From the NCBI GenBank assembly GCA_021157555.1, contig JAGGWL010000115.1, positions 1 to 7,897 on the forward strand: 7,897 nucleotides of DNA, in the 5' to 3' direction. Made by a program: the position numbers and the translations under genes. Each line of letters starts with the position of its first letter. Position 1 is the first letter of the stretch. The notes under the pieces were generated by a model. That model was not told where the DNA came from and searched no databases. It saw only the letters and a program-made list of their open reading frames with translations. This DNA comes from Deltaproteobacteria bacterium. GTDB lineage: Bacteria; Desulfobacterota; Desulfobacteria; Desulfobacterales; BuS5. Below are positions 1 to 7,022 of the stretch, in pieces.

Positions 1-1094
1 CCGCTATAATCGAAAATTATGCTTTCTATCTGCATATCGGAGGTTGAAAATTTTTTTGCCGATTGTATCATTTTTTTCCCCACGTAAGCGACTATTTCCG
101 GATATTCCGGATAAATAAAGTCAAAAGAATGACGGGCAGTATTGGCTGAGCGCACCTTTTTGGCCAGAATCTGCCCCTTATCCTGTTCCTGAATAATTTC
201 AAGACACCATTCAGCAAGCTTTTCCAGTGTTAATTCCGCTTTTGAAGCGTGCGTATGGGGAATGCCTTGTGCCTGTTTTATTGCTTTGGCAAAAAAGACT
301 GCCAAAATGGCTTTTTTTATTTTTTTTTCTGAAGCTGCTTTAATGGCCATTTGGAAAAAATCGCCTATTTGTATAAAAGCCTCTTCAGCAAGATCCGGCA
401 TAAATGCCTGGGCAAATTTTTCACTCCGCCTGCCGGTAGTCAGAATAACTGTATCTGAGCCGACTGCATCCGCTACGGAAATTGATGATTTTATTGTTGC
501 GATATAGGCATCATGGGACAATGGCCTTACTATGCCGGTAGTACCTAAAATGGAAATACCACCAAGGATTCCGAGCCTGGCGTTTAATGTTTTTTTGGCA
601 AGCTCTTCTCCTTTGGGCACAAAAATACTTACATTAAGGTCATTTTTTATTTTATGTCTGGTCAGCATATCTTTTGACGCTTCTGTTATCATCTTTAAAG
701 GCCCTGGATTTATGGCATGCTCTCCGGGCGGTATTTCAAGCCCAGGCTTGGTAATTTTTCCCACTCCTCTGCCGCCTGTAATATGAATCAGACCATCTTT
801 TTTTTCTTTATCAATAGATACTATTGCTCCGATTTTAGCTTTGTGCGTTATGTCCGGATCGTCGCCTGCATCTTTGATTACTATGCATTTCGCAGTATTT
901 GATTTTTTTAAAACGCAGCTTTCTATTTTTATGTTGATATAATCATCTGTAAGGAGTCTTATTTTCACACTTGATGGGACTTTTTTTTCAAGTATCAATG
1001 TAAGGGCGCCTTTGGCTGCAGCGGCAGCGGCTGTTCCGGTTGTAAAGCCTGATTTAAGCCTCTTTTTTTTTGATTTTCGTTGTTCAGTTTTCAT
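1..1094 (-). CDS. cbiD: Cobalt-precorrin-5B C1-methyltransferase CbiD (3' end cut by the window)
   Basis: I translated this frame by hand and it stays open for 364 codons to the window edge; the family is usually about 350-380 residues, so only the extreme C-terminus should be missing. CbiD acts in the anaerobic B12 pathway, methylating C-1 of the corrin ring with S-adenosylmethionine at the cobalt-precorrin-5 stage. Family signatures are plain: GFTTGTAAAAAA (residues 16-27), KDAGDDPDITH (74-84), GGRGVGKITKPGL (107-119) followed by EHAINPGP, and later LGILGGISILGTTGIVRPL. The segment where I remember a GxxGKxxKLA-like stretch in many homologues reads AVFFAKAIKQAQGIPHTH here, a moderate departure. 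The ATG start overlaps the cbiL stop as ATGA, so translation is probably coupled; I see no strong Shine-Dalgarno. A run of nine A residues lies in codons 8-11. The assignment is firm. Confidence 0.96.
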   Translation of the reverse strand, partial: MKTEQRKSKKKRLKSGFTTGTAAAAAAKGALTLILEKKVPSSVKIRLLTDDYINIKIESCVLKKSNTAKCIVIKDAGDDPDITHKAKIGAIVSIDKEKKDGLIHITGGRGVGKITKPGLEIPPGEHAINPGPLKMITEASKDMLTRHKIKNDLNVSIFVPKGEELAKKTLNARLGILGGISILGTTGIVRPLSHDAYIATIKSSISVADAVGSDTVILTTGRRSEKFAQAFMPDLAEEAFIQIGDFFQMAIKAASEKKIKKAILAVFFAKAIKQAQGIPHTHASKAELTLEKLAEWCLEIIQEQDKGQILAKKVRSANTARHSFDFIYPEYPEIVAYVGKKMIQSAKKFSTSDMQIESIIFDYS

Positions 1095-1816
1095 CCATTC
1101 TTTTTTGTGCCTTTTGCAAGAATAAGAGTCCAGTATTCCGGTGGTCTTTTTTCCAGCGTTTTTATATCTTTAATAACCTCTTCGTTGTGTAATCCGCAGC
1201 TTGTTATTGCAACGCTCTTTTCCATCATTCCTGTTTCATCCAGAGCAGAAACTATATCTTTAACTTTTTTATAAGCTTTTAATATAACAACATTTTCGGC
1301 TTTGCCTGCGAACTGTCTCAGGCGGTCGCCGCCGTTGGCACCTGAAAGCAAAAGAAGAGATTCTTCGCCTTCCACGAGTGGTCTGTTCAAGCGTGAAGCG
1401 GCAGCCTGGAAAGATGTTATACCTGGTATGCTGACTATATTCAATAGGGGAGCAAGTTTTTGAATAGATTGGAGGATATAGCCATATGTTGCATATACCA
1501 TTGAATCTCCGAGTGTTACAAAAGCAACATCCTGCCCCTGTTCCAGCAGGGTGATTATTTTACGTGCATGCTCATCCCAGACTTTTTGGGCTACACTTTT
1601 ATCTTTGGTCATGGGAAATGGGAGCATTTCGACTTTTGCTGTATCAGGTATATGTGTTTTTGCAATATTAACTGCCTGGCTATGCTGGTTTTTACTGGAA
1701 GAAGCCGCAAAAATCATATCTACTTTTTTTAAAATTTTTACGGCTTTTAATGTGATCATCTCAGGATCGCCCGGACCGACTCCTATGCCGTATAATGTTC
1801 CTGTTTTGTTATTCAT
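1091..1816 (-). CDS. cbiL: Precorrin-2 / cobalt-factor II C20-methyltransferase CbiL
   Basis: The 241-residue product belongs to the SAM-dependent tetrapyrrole (uroporphyrin-III C-methyltransferase-like) family and should methylate C-20 of the (cobalt-)factor II ring in the cytoplasm. The N-terminal loop YGIGVGPGDPEMITLKAV (9-26), the SAM-site segment GDSMVYATYGY (103-113) and IPGITSFQAAASRLNRPL (130-147) are what I expect of the CobI/CbiL subgroup rather than CbiF or CbiH; SMVYATYGY in particular fits C20 enzymes. Length matches the family. The ATG at 1816 lies 7 nt after the cbiC stop. The nearest Shine-Dalgarno, GGAG, is about 15 nt away, inside the end of cbiC, so initiation probably relies on coupling. 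The 3' end overlaps cbiD by 4 nt. Whether the substrate carries cobalt is inferred from the anaerobic context (cbiD). Confidence 0.95.
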   Translation of the reverse strand: MNNKTGTLYGIGVGPGDPEMITLKAVKILKKVDMIFAASSSKNQHSQAVNIAKTHIPDTAKVEMLPFPMTKDKSVAQKVWDEHARKIITLLEQGQDVAFVTLGDSMVYATYGYILQSIQKLAPLLNIVSIPGITSFQAAASRLNRPLVEGEESLLLLSGANGGDRLRQFAGKAENVVILKAYKKVKDIVSALDETGMMEKSVAITSCGLHNEEVIKDIKTLEKRPPEYWTLILAKGTKKNG

Positions 1817-1823
1817 ATTGTTA

Positions 1824-2441
1824 TTAATGTTCTCCTTTTGCGATATTAGCGAAGGCGTTAATTACGCTTGCTGCTATGTTTGACCCGCCTTTGCGGCCGA
1901 TATTTGTAATATAAGGATAATCTGTTTTTATAAGCGCAGCTTTTGATTCGGCTGCATTTACAAATCCTACAGGCAGGCCGATAATAAGCGCCGGCGCAGC
2001 CTTTCCTGTTTCAACAAGTTCTATAAGATGCAACAGCGCAGTCGGAGCATTTCCTATAACATATATGCCGCCTTCCATATCTAAAACTGCTGCATCGACT
2101 GCCGCATGTGCCCTGGTTGTTTTTTTTTCAGCAGCCTTTTTTCCAATTTCAGTATCGCTGATAAGGCATTTTATTTTTACATTAAAGCCTTCCAGCTTTT
2201 TTTTGCTGATACCGGACATGGCCATTTTTGTATCTGTTATGATTGTTTTGCCATGTTGCATGGCGTTTATGGCGGCTTCAATGGCCAGAGGGTGAAAGCG
2301 GACTGTTTTCATATAGTCAAAGTCGGCTGAAGTATGAATCATTCTGCGTACTATGGGCCATTCTTTTTGCGAAAAATTATGTTCGCCCGCTTCCTTATCA
2401 ATTATTTTAAAGCTTAATGTTTCAATATCAGATGGTTTCAT
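1824..2441 (-). CDS. cbiC: Precorrin-8X / cobalt-precorrin-8 methylmutase CbiC
   Basis: This 205-residue enzyme moves the methyl group from C-11 to C-12, forming (cobyrinate) hydrogenobyrinate. Visible family motifs are RRMIHTSADFDY (32-43), where His36 corresponds to the catalytic histidine of CobH, then FHPLAIEAAINAM, VLDMEGGIYVIGNAPTALL, GLPVGFVNAAESK and the C-terminal GRKGGSNIAASVINAFA. I chose the ATG at 2441 over the longer reading that begins at 2537: the extra 32 residues lie inside the end of cbiA and resemble nothing in the family, while M-K-P-S-D-I-E at 2441 gives the usual length. The start is 4 nt after the cbiA stop, with a weak AAGGA about 13 nt upstream. The next gene, cbiL, begins 7 nt downstream. 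Confidence 0.96.
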   Translation of the reverse strand: MKPSDIETLSFKIIDKEAGEHNFSQKEWPIVRRMIHTSADFDYMKTVRFHPLAIEAAINAMQHGKTIITDTKMAMSGISKKKLEGFNVKIKCLISDTEIGKKAAEKKTTRAHAAVDAAVLDMEGGIYVIGNAPTALLHLIELVETGKAAPALIIGLPVGFVNAAESKAALIKTDYPYITNIGRKGGSNIAASVINAFANIAKGEH

Positions 2442-2445
2442 TTTT

Positions 2446-3828
2446 TTATCCCTGTTCCTTATAAGCCCGGCAAGCATCCACAAATGTTTCGGCAGTATCA
2501 GGACAGGAACCAAAATGCAGATGGCAATAACTTCCAAGAGTATTATTTATCCTGTAACCTTTTAATTTTTTTTTCTGCCCGCTTCTGTCTGCAGCTTTAT
2601 AAATATTATCTATTTTTATTTCCATTAAAAGGTCATCCGTTTCGGAGTAATGAAATTCATGTCCTTTTATTTTTTCTCCTGCCCTGCCGATAATAGTATC
2701 CTCTGATAATGAAATCTCACGATATCCCAGGGCTTTTAATTTTGTAAACATTCTTGTAGTAAATGGAAGACATCCTGACATGGGGTATTCCCTGCCATCG
2801 TAAGTATAAAGTTTGCTGCAAAGATACATAAATCCGCCGCATTCTCCGTAAATCGGCATGCCATTAATACTTTTTCCCCTTACTTGTGCGGCAAGTTCCA
2901 TATTTTTTGATAACTTTTCTGCAAATAATTCAGGATAACCTCCTCCAAAGTAGAGGCCGTTCAGATTTTCAGGCAGGCGCTTATCCTTAATGGGAGAAAA
3001 GGGAACCAGGTTAGCTCCATTTTTCTGCAGCATATCAAGGTTATCTTGATAATAAAAACAAAAAGCATTGTCTCTGGCAACTCCGATGTTAACGTATTTT
3101 TTGGATATGTTCAGATGCTTTTGATCAAATCCCGAGTCTGTCGGTATGTTAGGCAGAATATTGAGCAGATATTGAATGTCTATACTTTTTTCAATTAAAT
3201 CAGCCAGTTTTTCTTTGTTTTTCTCTGACAGTGGATGATCATTATCAGTAACAAGACCAAGATGTCTTTCAGGTATAGTTATATCTTTATCCCGAAGAAT
3301 GCCGCCCAAACATGGCATATCAACATTATTTTCCAAAGCTTCACGCAAATATTCAAAATGCCGTTCGCTTCCAATATTATTAAAGATAACCCCCGCAAAT
3401 GAAAGCTTTTTATCAAATCTTTCAAAACCCTGCACCAGAGCTGCGGCGCTTCTGGCCATGCTTTTGGCGTTAACAACCAGGATTACAGGGAGATCCGTCC
3501 ACTTGGCCATTTGAGCGGTAGATCCGGCTTCGGTTTTACCGTCATAACCGTCAAAGAGTCCCATGACTCCTTCGACAATTGCCAGGTCTGCATTTGCGCA
3601 ATGTTTTCTAAAGCATGCAAGGTTATATTCTTTGGGCAGCATCCATCCGTCCAGATTTCTGCTGATTTTACCGGTGATTCTGCTGTGGTGCCCAGGATCT
3701 ATAAAATCAGGCCCTACCTTAAAAGGAGCCACACTTAATCCCTGTCTGGAAAAGGCTGCCATAAGCGCTAATGTTACGGTTGTTTTTCCACAGCCGCTGC
3801 TTGTTCCCGCTATTATAACTCCTTTAAT
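2446..3828 (-). CDS. cbiA: Cobyrinate a,c-diamide synthase CbiA, apparent ATT start
   Basis: CbiA uses glutamine and ATP to amidate the c and then a carboxylates of (cobalt) cobyrinate. From an ATT at 3828 the product is 460 residues, the family's usual size. It opens with a nucleotide-binding loop GTSSGCGKTT (8-17), then KVGPDFIDPGHH, EGVMGLFDG (86-94), and a C-terminal class I glutaminase domain with FGGGYPELF, the nucleophile in YGECGG (Cys330) and the histidine of CHLHFGS (His438). The frame has a stop (TAA) eight codons before the loop and no ATG, GTG or TTG between them; the first ATG (3762) falls after the loop and would destroy ATP binding. ATT is the only sensible start: it overlaps the btuF stop (ATTAA) and has GGAGG exactly 5 nt upstream. 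cbiC follows after 4 nt. Function is firm; the start is inferred. Confidence 0.95.
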   Translation of the reverse strand: MKGVIIAGTSSGCGKTTVTLALMAAFSRQGLSVAPFKVGPDFIDPGHHSRITGKISRNLDGWMLPKEYNLACFRKHCANADLAIVEGVMGLFDGYDGKTEAGSTAQMAKWTDLPVILVVNAKSMARSAAALVQGFERFDKKLSFAGVIFNNIGSERHFEYLREALENNVDMPCLGGILRDKDITIPERHLGLVTDNDHPLSEKNKEKLADLIEKSIDIQYLLNILPNIPTDSGFDQKHLNISKKYVNIGVARDNAFCFYYQDNLDMLQKNGANLVPFSPIKDKRLPENLNGLYFGGGYPELFAEKLSKNMELAAQVRGKSINGMPIYGECGGFMYLCSKLYTYDGREYPMSGCLPFTTRMFTKLKALGYREISLSEDTIIGRAGEKIKGHEFHYSETDDLLMEIKIDNIYKAADRSGQKKKLKGYRINNTLGSYCHLHFGSCPDTAETFVDACRAYKEQG

Positions 3829-4813
3829 GGTAACCTCCGGTTTTTATTGCGGTTTCACAATTTTTATTAAAATAATCGGGATAGAGTATTCTGCCTATTT
3901 CGTAAACTCCGTTAAGAAGTCTTGATGTTGGCCTGCAAACTATCATTTCATCAATAAGATAGATTTCTCCAGTTTGAACTGCTTTTATCAGGGAGAATCC
4001 TGGTTCATTTTTAATCAGGGATACTGACGGTCTGTTCATTGTTCCGTATTGCGCCAGGAACACATCAATTTCTGATGCATGGGATAGTATTTTTTCTTTG
4101 CCATATGCGGCAATATTGGTATTTCTTACCTGTGTTGCATCTTTTGCTATATTGATGCCGCCTGCTGTTTCAAGCGTAAATACAGCCATCGAATTTAAAG
4201 AAAAAGTTTTCATCCTTTTGTGTATGGCTTCGAAATAGACCCTTTTTTTATTTTTTATCTGTTTTGTTATTGCCTTAAATAAAGAGACGCTTTGCTTGAA
4301 ATGTGCGGTTACTTTTGAGGCATTTTCTTTTTTTTCGGTTAAAATGCCTAAAATTTTCCAGTACAGGAACATTTCATCAATGGTGGCCGGCTGGATGGAG
4401 CAGACTGTAATTCCGTTTTGTTCCAGCCTTTGCATTAATTGAGGATATCCGCGGTCAATCATTGGCCTTACAAGCACCAGGTCAGGCGTTGCCGCCAAAA
4501 ATTTTTCCGGGCCATCATGATAGGAGAAAACCGGCTTTAATAATGCCTTTTCAGGATAAGCTGCATTTCTTTCAACTCCGATGATTTCTTTATCAAGGCC
4601 AAGAGCAAAGAGATTCTCGGTATGCGCACCATAAAGTGATATAATTCGTTTAAAAGGTTTGCTGACAACAATTCTTCTACCGGACTGATCTATTATGGAC
4701 TGATCTATTATTAAACCATTATTCTCAAGAGAAAAAGAAGACGCATAAACTATGCCGTAAGTATTCAGCAAAATTCCTGAAAGCAGCAATAAAATATGCA
4801 AAACAGTTGACAT
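3824..4813 (-). CDS. btuF: Periplasmic corrinoid-binding protein of an ABC importer (BtuF-like)
   Basis: This is a 329-residue class III (TroA/FhuD/BtuF fold) solute-binding protein. It begins with a hydrophobic export signal, MSTVLHILLLLSGILL, with likely cleavage after VYA near residue 25; there is no lipobox cysteine. The mature part shows the usual pattern: DQSGRRIVV, KRIISLYGAHTENLFALGLDKEIIGV, then ATPDLVLVRPM, a long linking helix, and a C-terminal lobe ending GVYEIGRILYPDYF. I chose the ATG at 4813, 1 nt after the btuD stop with AGAGG 5 nt upstream; a longer reading from 4906 overlaps btuD and has no ribosome site. The signal has no Lys or Arg before its hydrophobic core, which is unusual. 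A 15-bp tandem duplication repeats IIDQS near the mature N-terminus. Binding of B12 or cobinamide is inferred from the riboswitch and neighbours; heme or siderophore cannot be excluded from sequence alone. Confidence 0.88.
   Translation of the reverse strand: MSTVLHILLLLSGILLNTYGIVYASSFSLENNGLIIDQSIIDQSGRRIVVSKPFKRIISLYGAHTENLFALGLDKEIIGVERNAAYPEKALLKPVFSYHDGPEKFLAATPDLVLVRPMIDRGYPQLMQRLEQNGITVCSIQPATIDEMFLYWKILGILTEKKENASKVTAHFKQSVSLFKAITKQIKNKKRVYFEAIHKRMKTFSLNSMAVFTLETAGGINIAKDATQVRNTNIAAYGKEKILSHASEIDVFLAQYGTMNRPSVSLIKNEPGFSLIKAVQTGEIYLIDEMIVCRPTSRLLNGVYEIGRILYPDYFNKNCETAIKTGGYH
4682..4711. repeat. Perfect 15-bp tandem duplication inside btuF
   Basis: The unit GGACTGATCTATTAT occurs twice without a gap (4682-4696 and 4697-4711). 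It adds five codons in frame, so the protein reads IIDQS twice just after the export signal, before the first conserved strand. It looks like a recent slippage or copying event and should be tolerated because it lies at the flexible N-terminus. Confidence 0.9.
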
Positions 4814-4814
4814 C

Positions 4815-5588
4815 TTACCTCTTGAAGACCACTTGCTTTGAATTTGAATAAGAATCCTGGTAAACTTTGGCATCAACGTTAAAAACTGATTTGATTGTGT
4901 TTGCATTTAAAACCTCGTTGGTTTTGCCATAAGCTGCAATACGTCCGTTTTTGATAAAGATCAGGTATTCACAAAAAATTGCTGCAAGATTAATATCCTG
5001 CAACACTGTTATTACGGTTTTGCCGTTTTTTTCAACACCCCGTGCGGCCAAGTTTAGCATTCTAATGGAATGATTGATATCAAAGTTTGAGGTAGCTTCA
5101 TCCAGAATCAGCACATCGGTATCCTGAGCCAGGGCTCTGGCAAAAACAACCCTTTGCCTTTCGCCTCCGCTCAATTCGGTAATAAATCTGTTTTTAAACT
5201 GATATGTTTCTGTTTTTTGCATTACATCGTCAATTATTTCCATATCTTGCTGAGCAGGTACTGAAAATTTCGGGATATGGGGATATCTTCCCATCAATAC
5301 TATTTCCCGGGCAGTAAATGAAAAATTAATGTAAAAATTTTGTGGAACCAGAGCTATTAATCTTGATAATGCTTTTTTTGAGTATTTTGCCAGATCTTTC
5401 CCCATAAAAAAAACAGAGCCTGCTGCCGGCTTAGTATGGCTTGACAAAAGATCCAGAAAAGTCGATTTTCCGCAGCCGTTAGGACCTATGATTCCATAAA
5501 ACCGGCCTGGCTCAATATGGAGTGAAACATTATCAATTACCTTGTTATCTCCGTATGAAAACGACATTTTTTTTATCTGAAAACCCAT
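4815..5588 (-). CDS. btuD: ABC importer ATPase, vitamin B12 / FecE type (BtuD-like)
   Basis: The 257-residue cytoplasmic ATPase powers uptake through the permease encoded just before it. In order I see Walker A GPNGCGKST (35-43), the Q-loop VPQN (Gln83), the signature LSGGERQR (139-146), Walker B VLILDE (159-164) and a D-loop SNFD. The switch position, where relatives usually have His in a V-L-H-D-x-N-L-A context, reads VLQDINLA with Gln197. Length and the motif MGRYPH near residue 100 fit the FecE/BtuD/HmuV group. The ATG is 1 nt after the btuC stop and the stop is 1 nt before btuF, so the three importer genes are tightly coupled. Corrinoid specificity is inferred from the AdoCbl riboswitch and cbi genes. 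Confidence 0.92.
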   Translation of the reverse strand: MGFQIKKMSFSYGDNKVIDNVSLHIEPGRFYGIIGPNGCGKSTFLDLLSSHTKPAAGSVFFMGKDLAKYSKKALSRLIALVPQNFYINFSFTAREIVLMGRYPHIPKFSVPAQQDMEIIDDVMQKTETYQFKNRFITELSGGERQRVVFARALAQDTDVLILDEATSNFDINHSIRMLNLAARGVEKNGKTVITVLQDINLAAIFCEYLIFIKNGRIAAYGKTNEVLNANTIKSVFNVDAKVYQDSYSNSKQVVFKR

Positions 5589-5589
5589 T

Positions 5590-6675
5590 TCAGATTCCGG
5601 TACCTGACATTTGTCGTTTTTTGAAGATATAGCAGAAAAAAGGACCTCCTATCAAAGCAGTGAGAACTCCTATGGGAATCTCTGATGGTAAAACTGCCCT
5701 TGTAAGCGTATCCGCACATAAAAGCAAAATAGCACCAACCATCATGGAAACAGGGATAAGCTTACGGTTGTCAGGCCCGGTCACAGCTCGTGTCATGTGC
5801 GGAACCAGCAGGCCAACAAAGCCGATAATACCGGAAACAGAAACGCAAACTGCCGCAATAAGAGAGGCTGTTACAAGAAGCGCCAGTGTCACCTTTTTTG
5901 TGTCAACGCCCAGCGAGGAAGCTGTTCTGTTACCCAGGGCCATCAGGTTGAGATCTCTCGCAAAAAAAAAGGATATTAAAAAACCTGCGCATACAAACAG
6001 CAGGGTTAGTTGAACATCCGGCCATCCGCTTGATGCAAAGCTTCCCATTAGCCAGAAAATTATAATAGAAACCTGCTCATCTGCCAGATATTTTAAAAAA
6101 CTGATTCCGGCGGACAATATGGCAGCAACAATAATGCCGGAAAGGATCAGATTGTTGGAAGAGAGTCCCAGTCTTGTTGCGGAGCTGTTTGAAGATGCAA
6201 GAAAAATAACAAAAAAAAGTGTCGCAATGGCTCCTGTAAATGCAAAAACCGGCACGGAACAGGATGAATTGACCGTAAACGCAAAAAGGTTTATGTTGAA
6301 CAAGATAGCAATAGAGGCACCAAAAGCAGCTCCTGCGGATACTCCCAGAGTATATGGGTCTGCCAAAGGATTTAATAATATTCCCTGGAATACTGCCCCT
6401 GATATGGATAACCCGGCGCCGACAATGGCAGCGGTTAAAATTCTCGGCAAACGTACATCAAAAACTATTACCGAAAAAATTTTGTTCATTCCTTCAAGTA
6501 AATCCTTGTTCCCTGTACATTTTGAAGCAATAATTTTAAAAACATCTGCAAAATTTATGTTAATATAACCTGAGCCGGAGGATATAATAATGGCTACAAA
6601 CAAAAAAATCCCAAGTAAAATTAGATGTACGCCGGTTGAATTTGTGATTGTTTTACTTAATATGTTTAAAGACAT
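5590..6675 (-). CDS. btuC: ABC importer permease, FecCD/BtuC family
   Basis: This 361-residue inner-membrane permease has about ten hydrophobic segments, as in BtuC, and the family motifs in the right order: VRLPRILTAAIVGAGLSISG (74-93) running into FQGILLNPLADPYTLGVSAGAAFG, then NRTASSLGVD, the coupling region SGIIGFVGLLVPHMTR, GPDNRKLIPVSMMVGA, and the C-terminal PSEIPIGVLTALIGGPFF. It would form the homodimeric channel for corrinoid entering from BtuF. The ATG at 6675 is the only credible start, since an in-frame stop sits seven codons upstream, but there is no clear Shine-Dalgarno. A possible terminator lies 28 nt upstream. A run of nine T residues (minus strand, 5962-5970) encodes part of a Ser-Phe-Phe-Phe stretch. 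btuD begins 1 nt after the stop. Confidence 0.94.
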   Translation of the reverse strand: MSLNILSKTITNSTGVHLILLGIFLFVAIIISSGSGYININFADVFKIIASKCTGNKDLLEGMNKIFSVIVFDVRLPRILTAAIVGAGLSISGAVFQGILLNPLADPYTLGVSAGAAFGASIAILFNINLFAFTVNSSCSVPVFAFTGAIATLFFVIFLASSNSSATRLGLSSNNLILSGIIVAAILSAGISFLKYLADEQVSIIIFWLMGSFASSGWPDVQLTLLFVCAGFLISFFFARDLNLMALGNRTASSLGVDTKKVTLALLVTASLIAAVCVSVSGIIGFVGLLVPHMTRAVTGPDNRKLIPVSMMVGAILLLCADTLTRAVLPSEIPIGVLTALIGGPFFCYIFKKRQMSGTGI

Positions 6676-6702
6676 TTGTGAATAAAGGCTGAATTAAAAT
6701 GC

Positions 6703-6733
6703 AAAAAACCGGCAACAGCACAGTCTCCCGGTT
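6703..6733 (-). terminator. Possible intrinsic terminator between the chelatase remnant and btuC
   Basis: On the minus strand AACCGG (6733-6728) can pair with CCGGTT (6712-6707) around a 15-nt loop, and the 3' arm continues directly into a run of six T. It would sit at the end of the decayed cbiK-like sequence and 28 nt before btuC. The stem is only 6 bp with a large loop, so it may attenuate rather than stop transcription, or be chance. Confidence 0.4.
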
Positions 6734-6734
6734 C

Positions 6735-6990
6735 TTGTTGTAATGCTTACAATGTTCCAGATATCGACAAGGTCCCTATTGTTTCTGGTATGAATTGCCA
6801 TTTAATATACTTTTTTTATCTTTTTTACAAGCAGCATCTTTTTTATATGGTCAACTGTTGGGCTTCTTCCACCGTAGAATGCATTGGCCGGATGGGAAGA
6901 AATGAGTCCCATCACAACCATTGCATCTTTCTGTTTCCTCTTATTGGGAATATTCTAAATATAAATTTCGCAAGGATAGAAGTGAAAAAT
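6735..6990 (-). pseudogene. cbiK: Decayed fragment of a CbiK-like anaerobic cobaltochelatase
   Basis: The minus strand carries a 50-codon open stretch (6954-6805) between two stops. It reads like CbiK: IPNKRKQKDAMVVMG, then SSHPANAFY, and after an apparent deletion SPTVDHIKKMLL and VKKIKKVY. From family knowledge, CbiK has a segment like A-V-V-F-M-G-H-G followed by H-P-A-N-A-F-Y, later E-G-Y-P-x-x-D, and then K-K-V-Y-L-M-P-F-M. Here the first metal-site His appears lost (MGLISS for MGHGxS), about 25 codons seem missing after AFY, and the reading breaks at a stop just where LMPFM should come; one frame over, the DNA continues as FIPETIG. Upstream, another frame gives ILAKFIFRIFP, consistent with a further frameshift. 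The N-terminal half is absent. CbiK inserts cobalt into sirohydrochlorin (factor II). Recognition is from memory without alignment; a short expressed peptide is the alternative. Confidence 0.55.
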
Positions 6991-7022
6991 CTGAGTGAGC
7001 CCTATATGTCATACCTGAAAAT

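Noticed and set aside
262..902. Several short plus-strand open frames over cbiD
   Set aside because: They are shadows of the uninterrupted minus-strand cbiD frame.
2442..2537. 32-residue N-terminal extension of cbiC
   Set aside because: It lies within the end of cbiA, resembles nothing in the family, and the ATG at 2441 gives the usual length.
2446..3762. cbiA starting at the ATG at 3762
   Set aside because: This would remove the conserved nucleotide-binding loop, which is encoded intact just upstream in the same frame.
4814..4906. 31-residue N-terminal extension of btuF
   Set aside because: It overlaps the btuD 3' end and has no ribosome site, while the ATG at 4813 has AGAGG at good spacing.
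6119..6568. 149-codon plus-strand open frame antisense to btuC
   Set aside because: It is a mirror of a long, clearly conserved permease and shows no recognisable domain or ribosome site.
6694..6801. 35-codon minus-strand open frame (begins MAIHTRNN) after the remnant
   Set aside because: It runs through the possible terminator, has no ribosome site, and is better explained as shifted pseudogene sequence.
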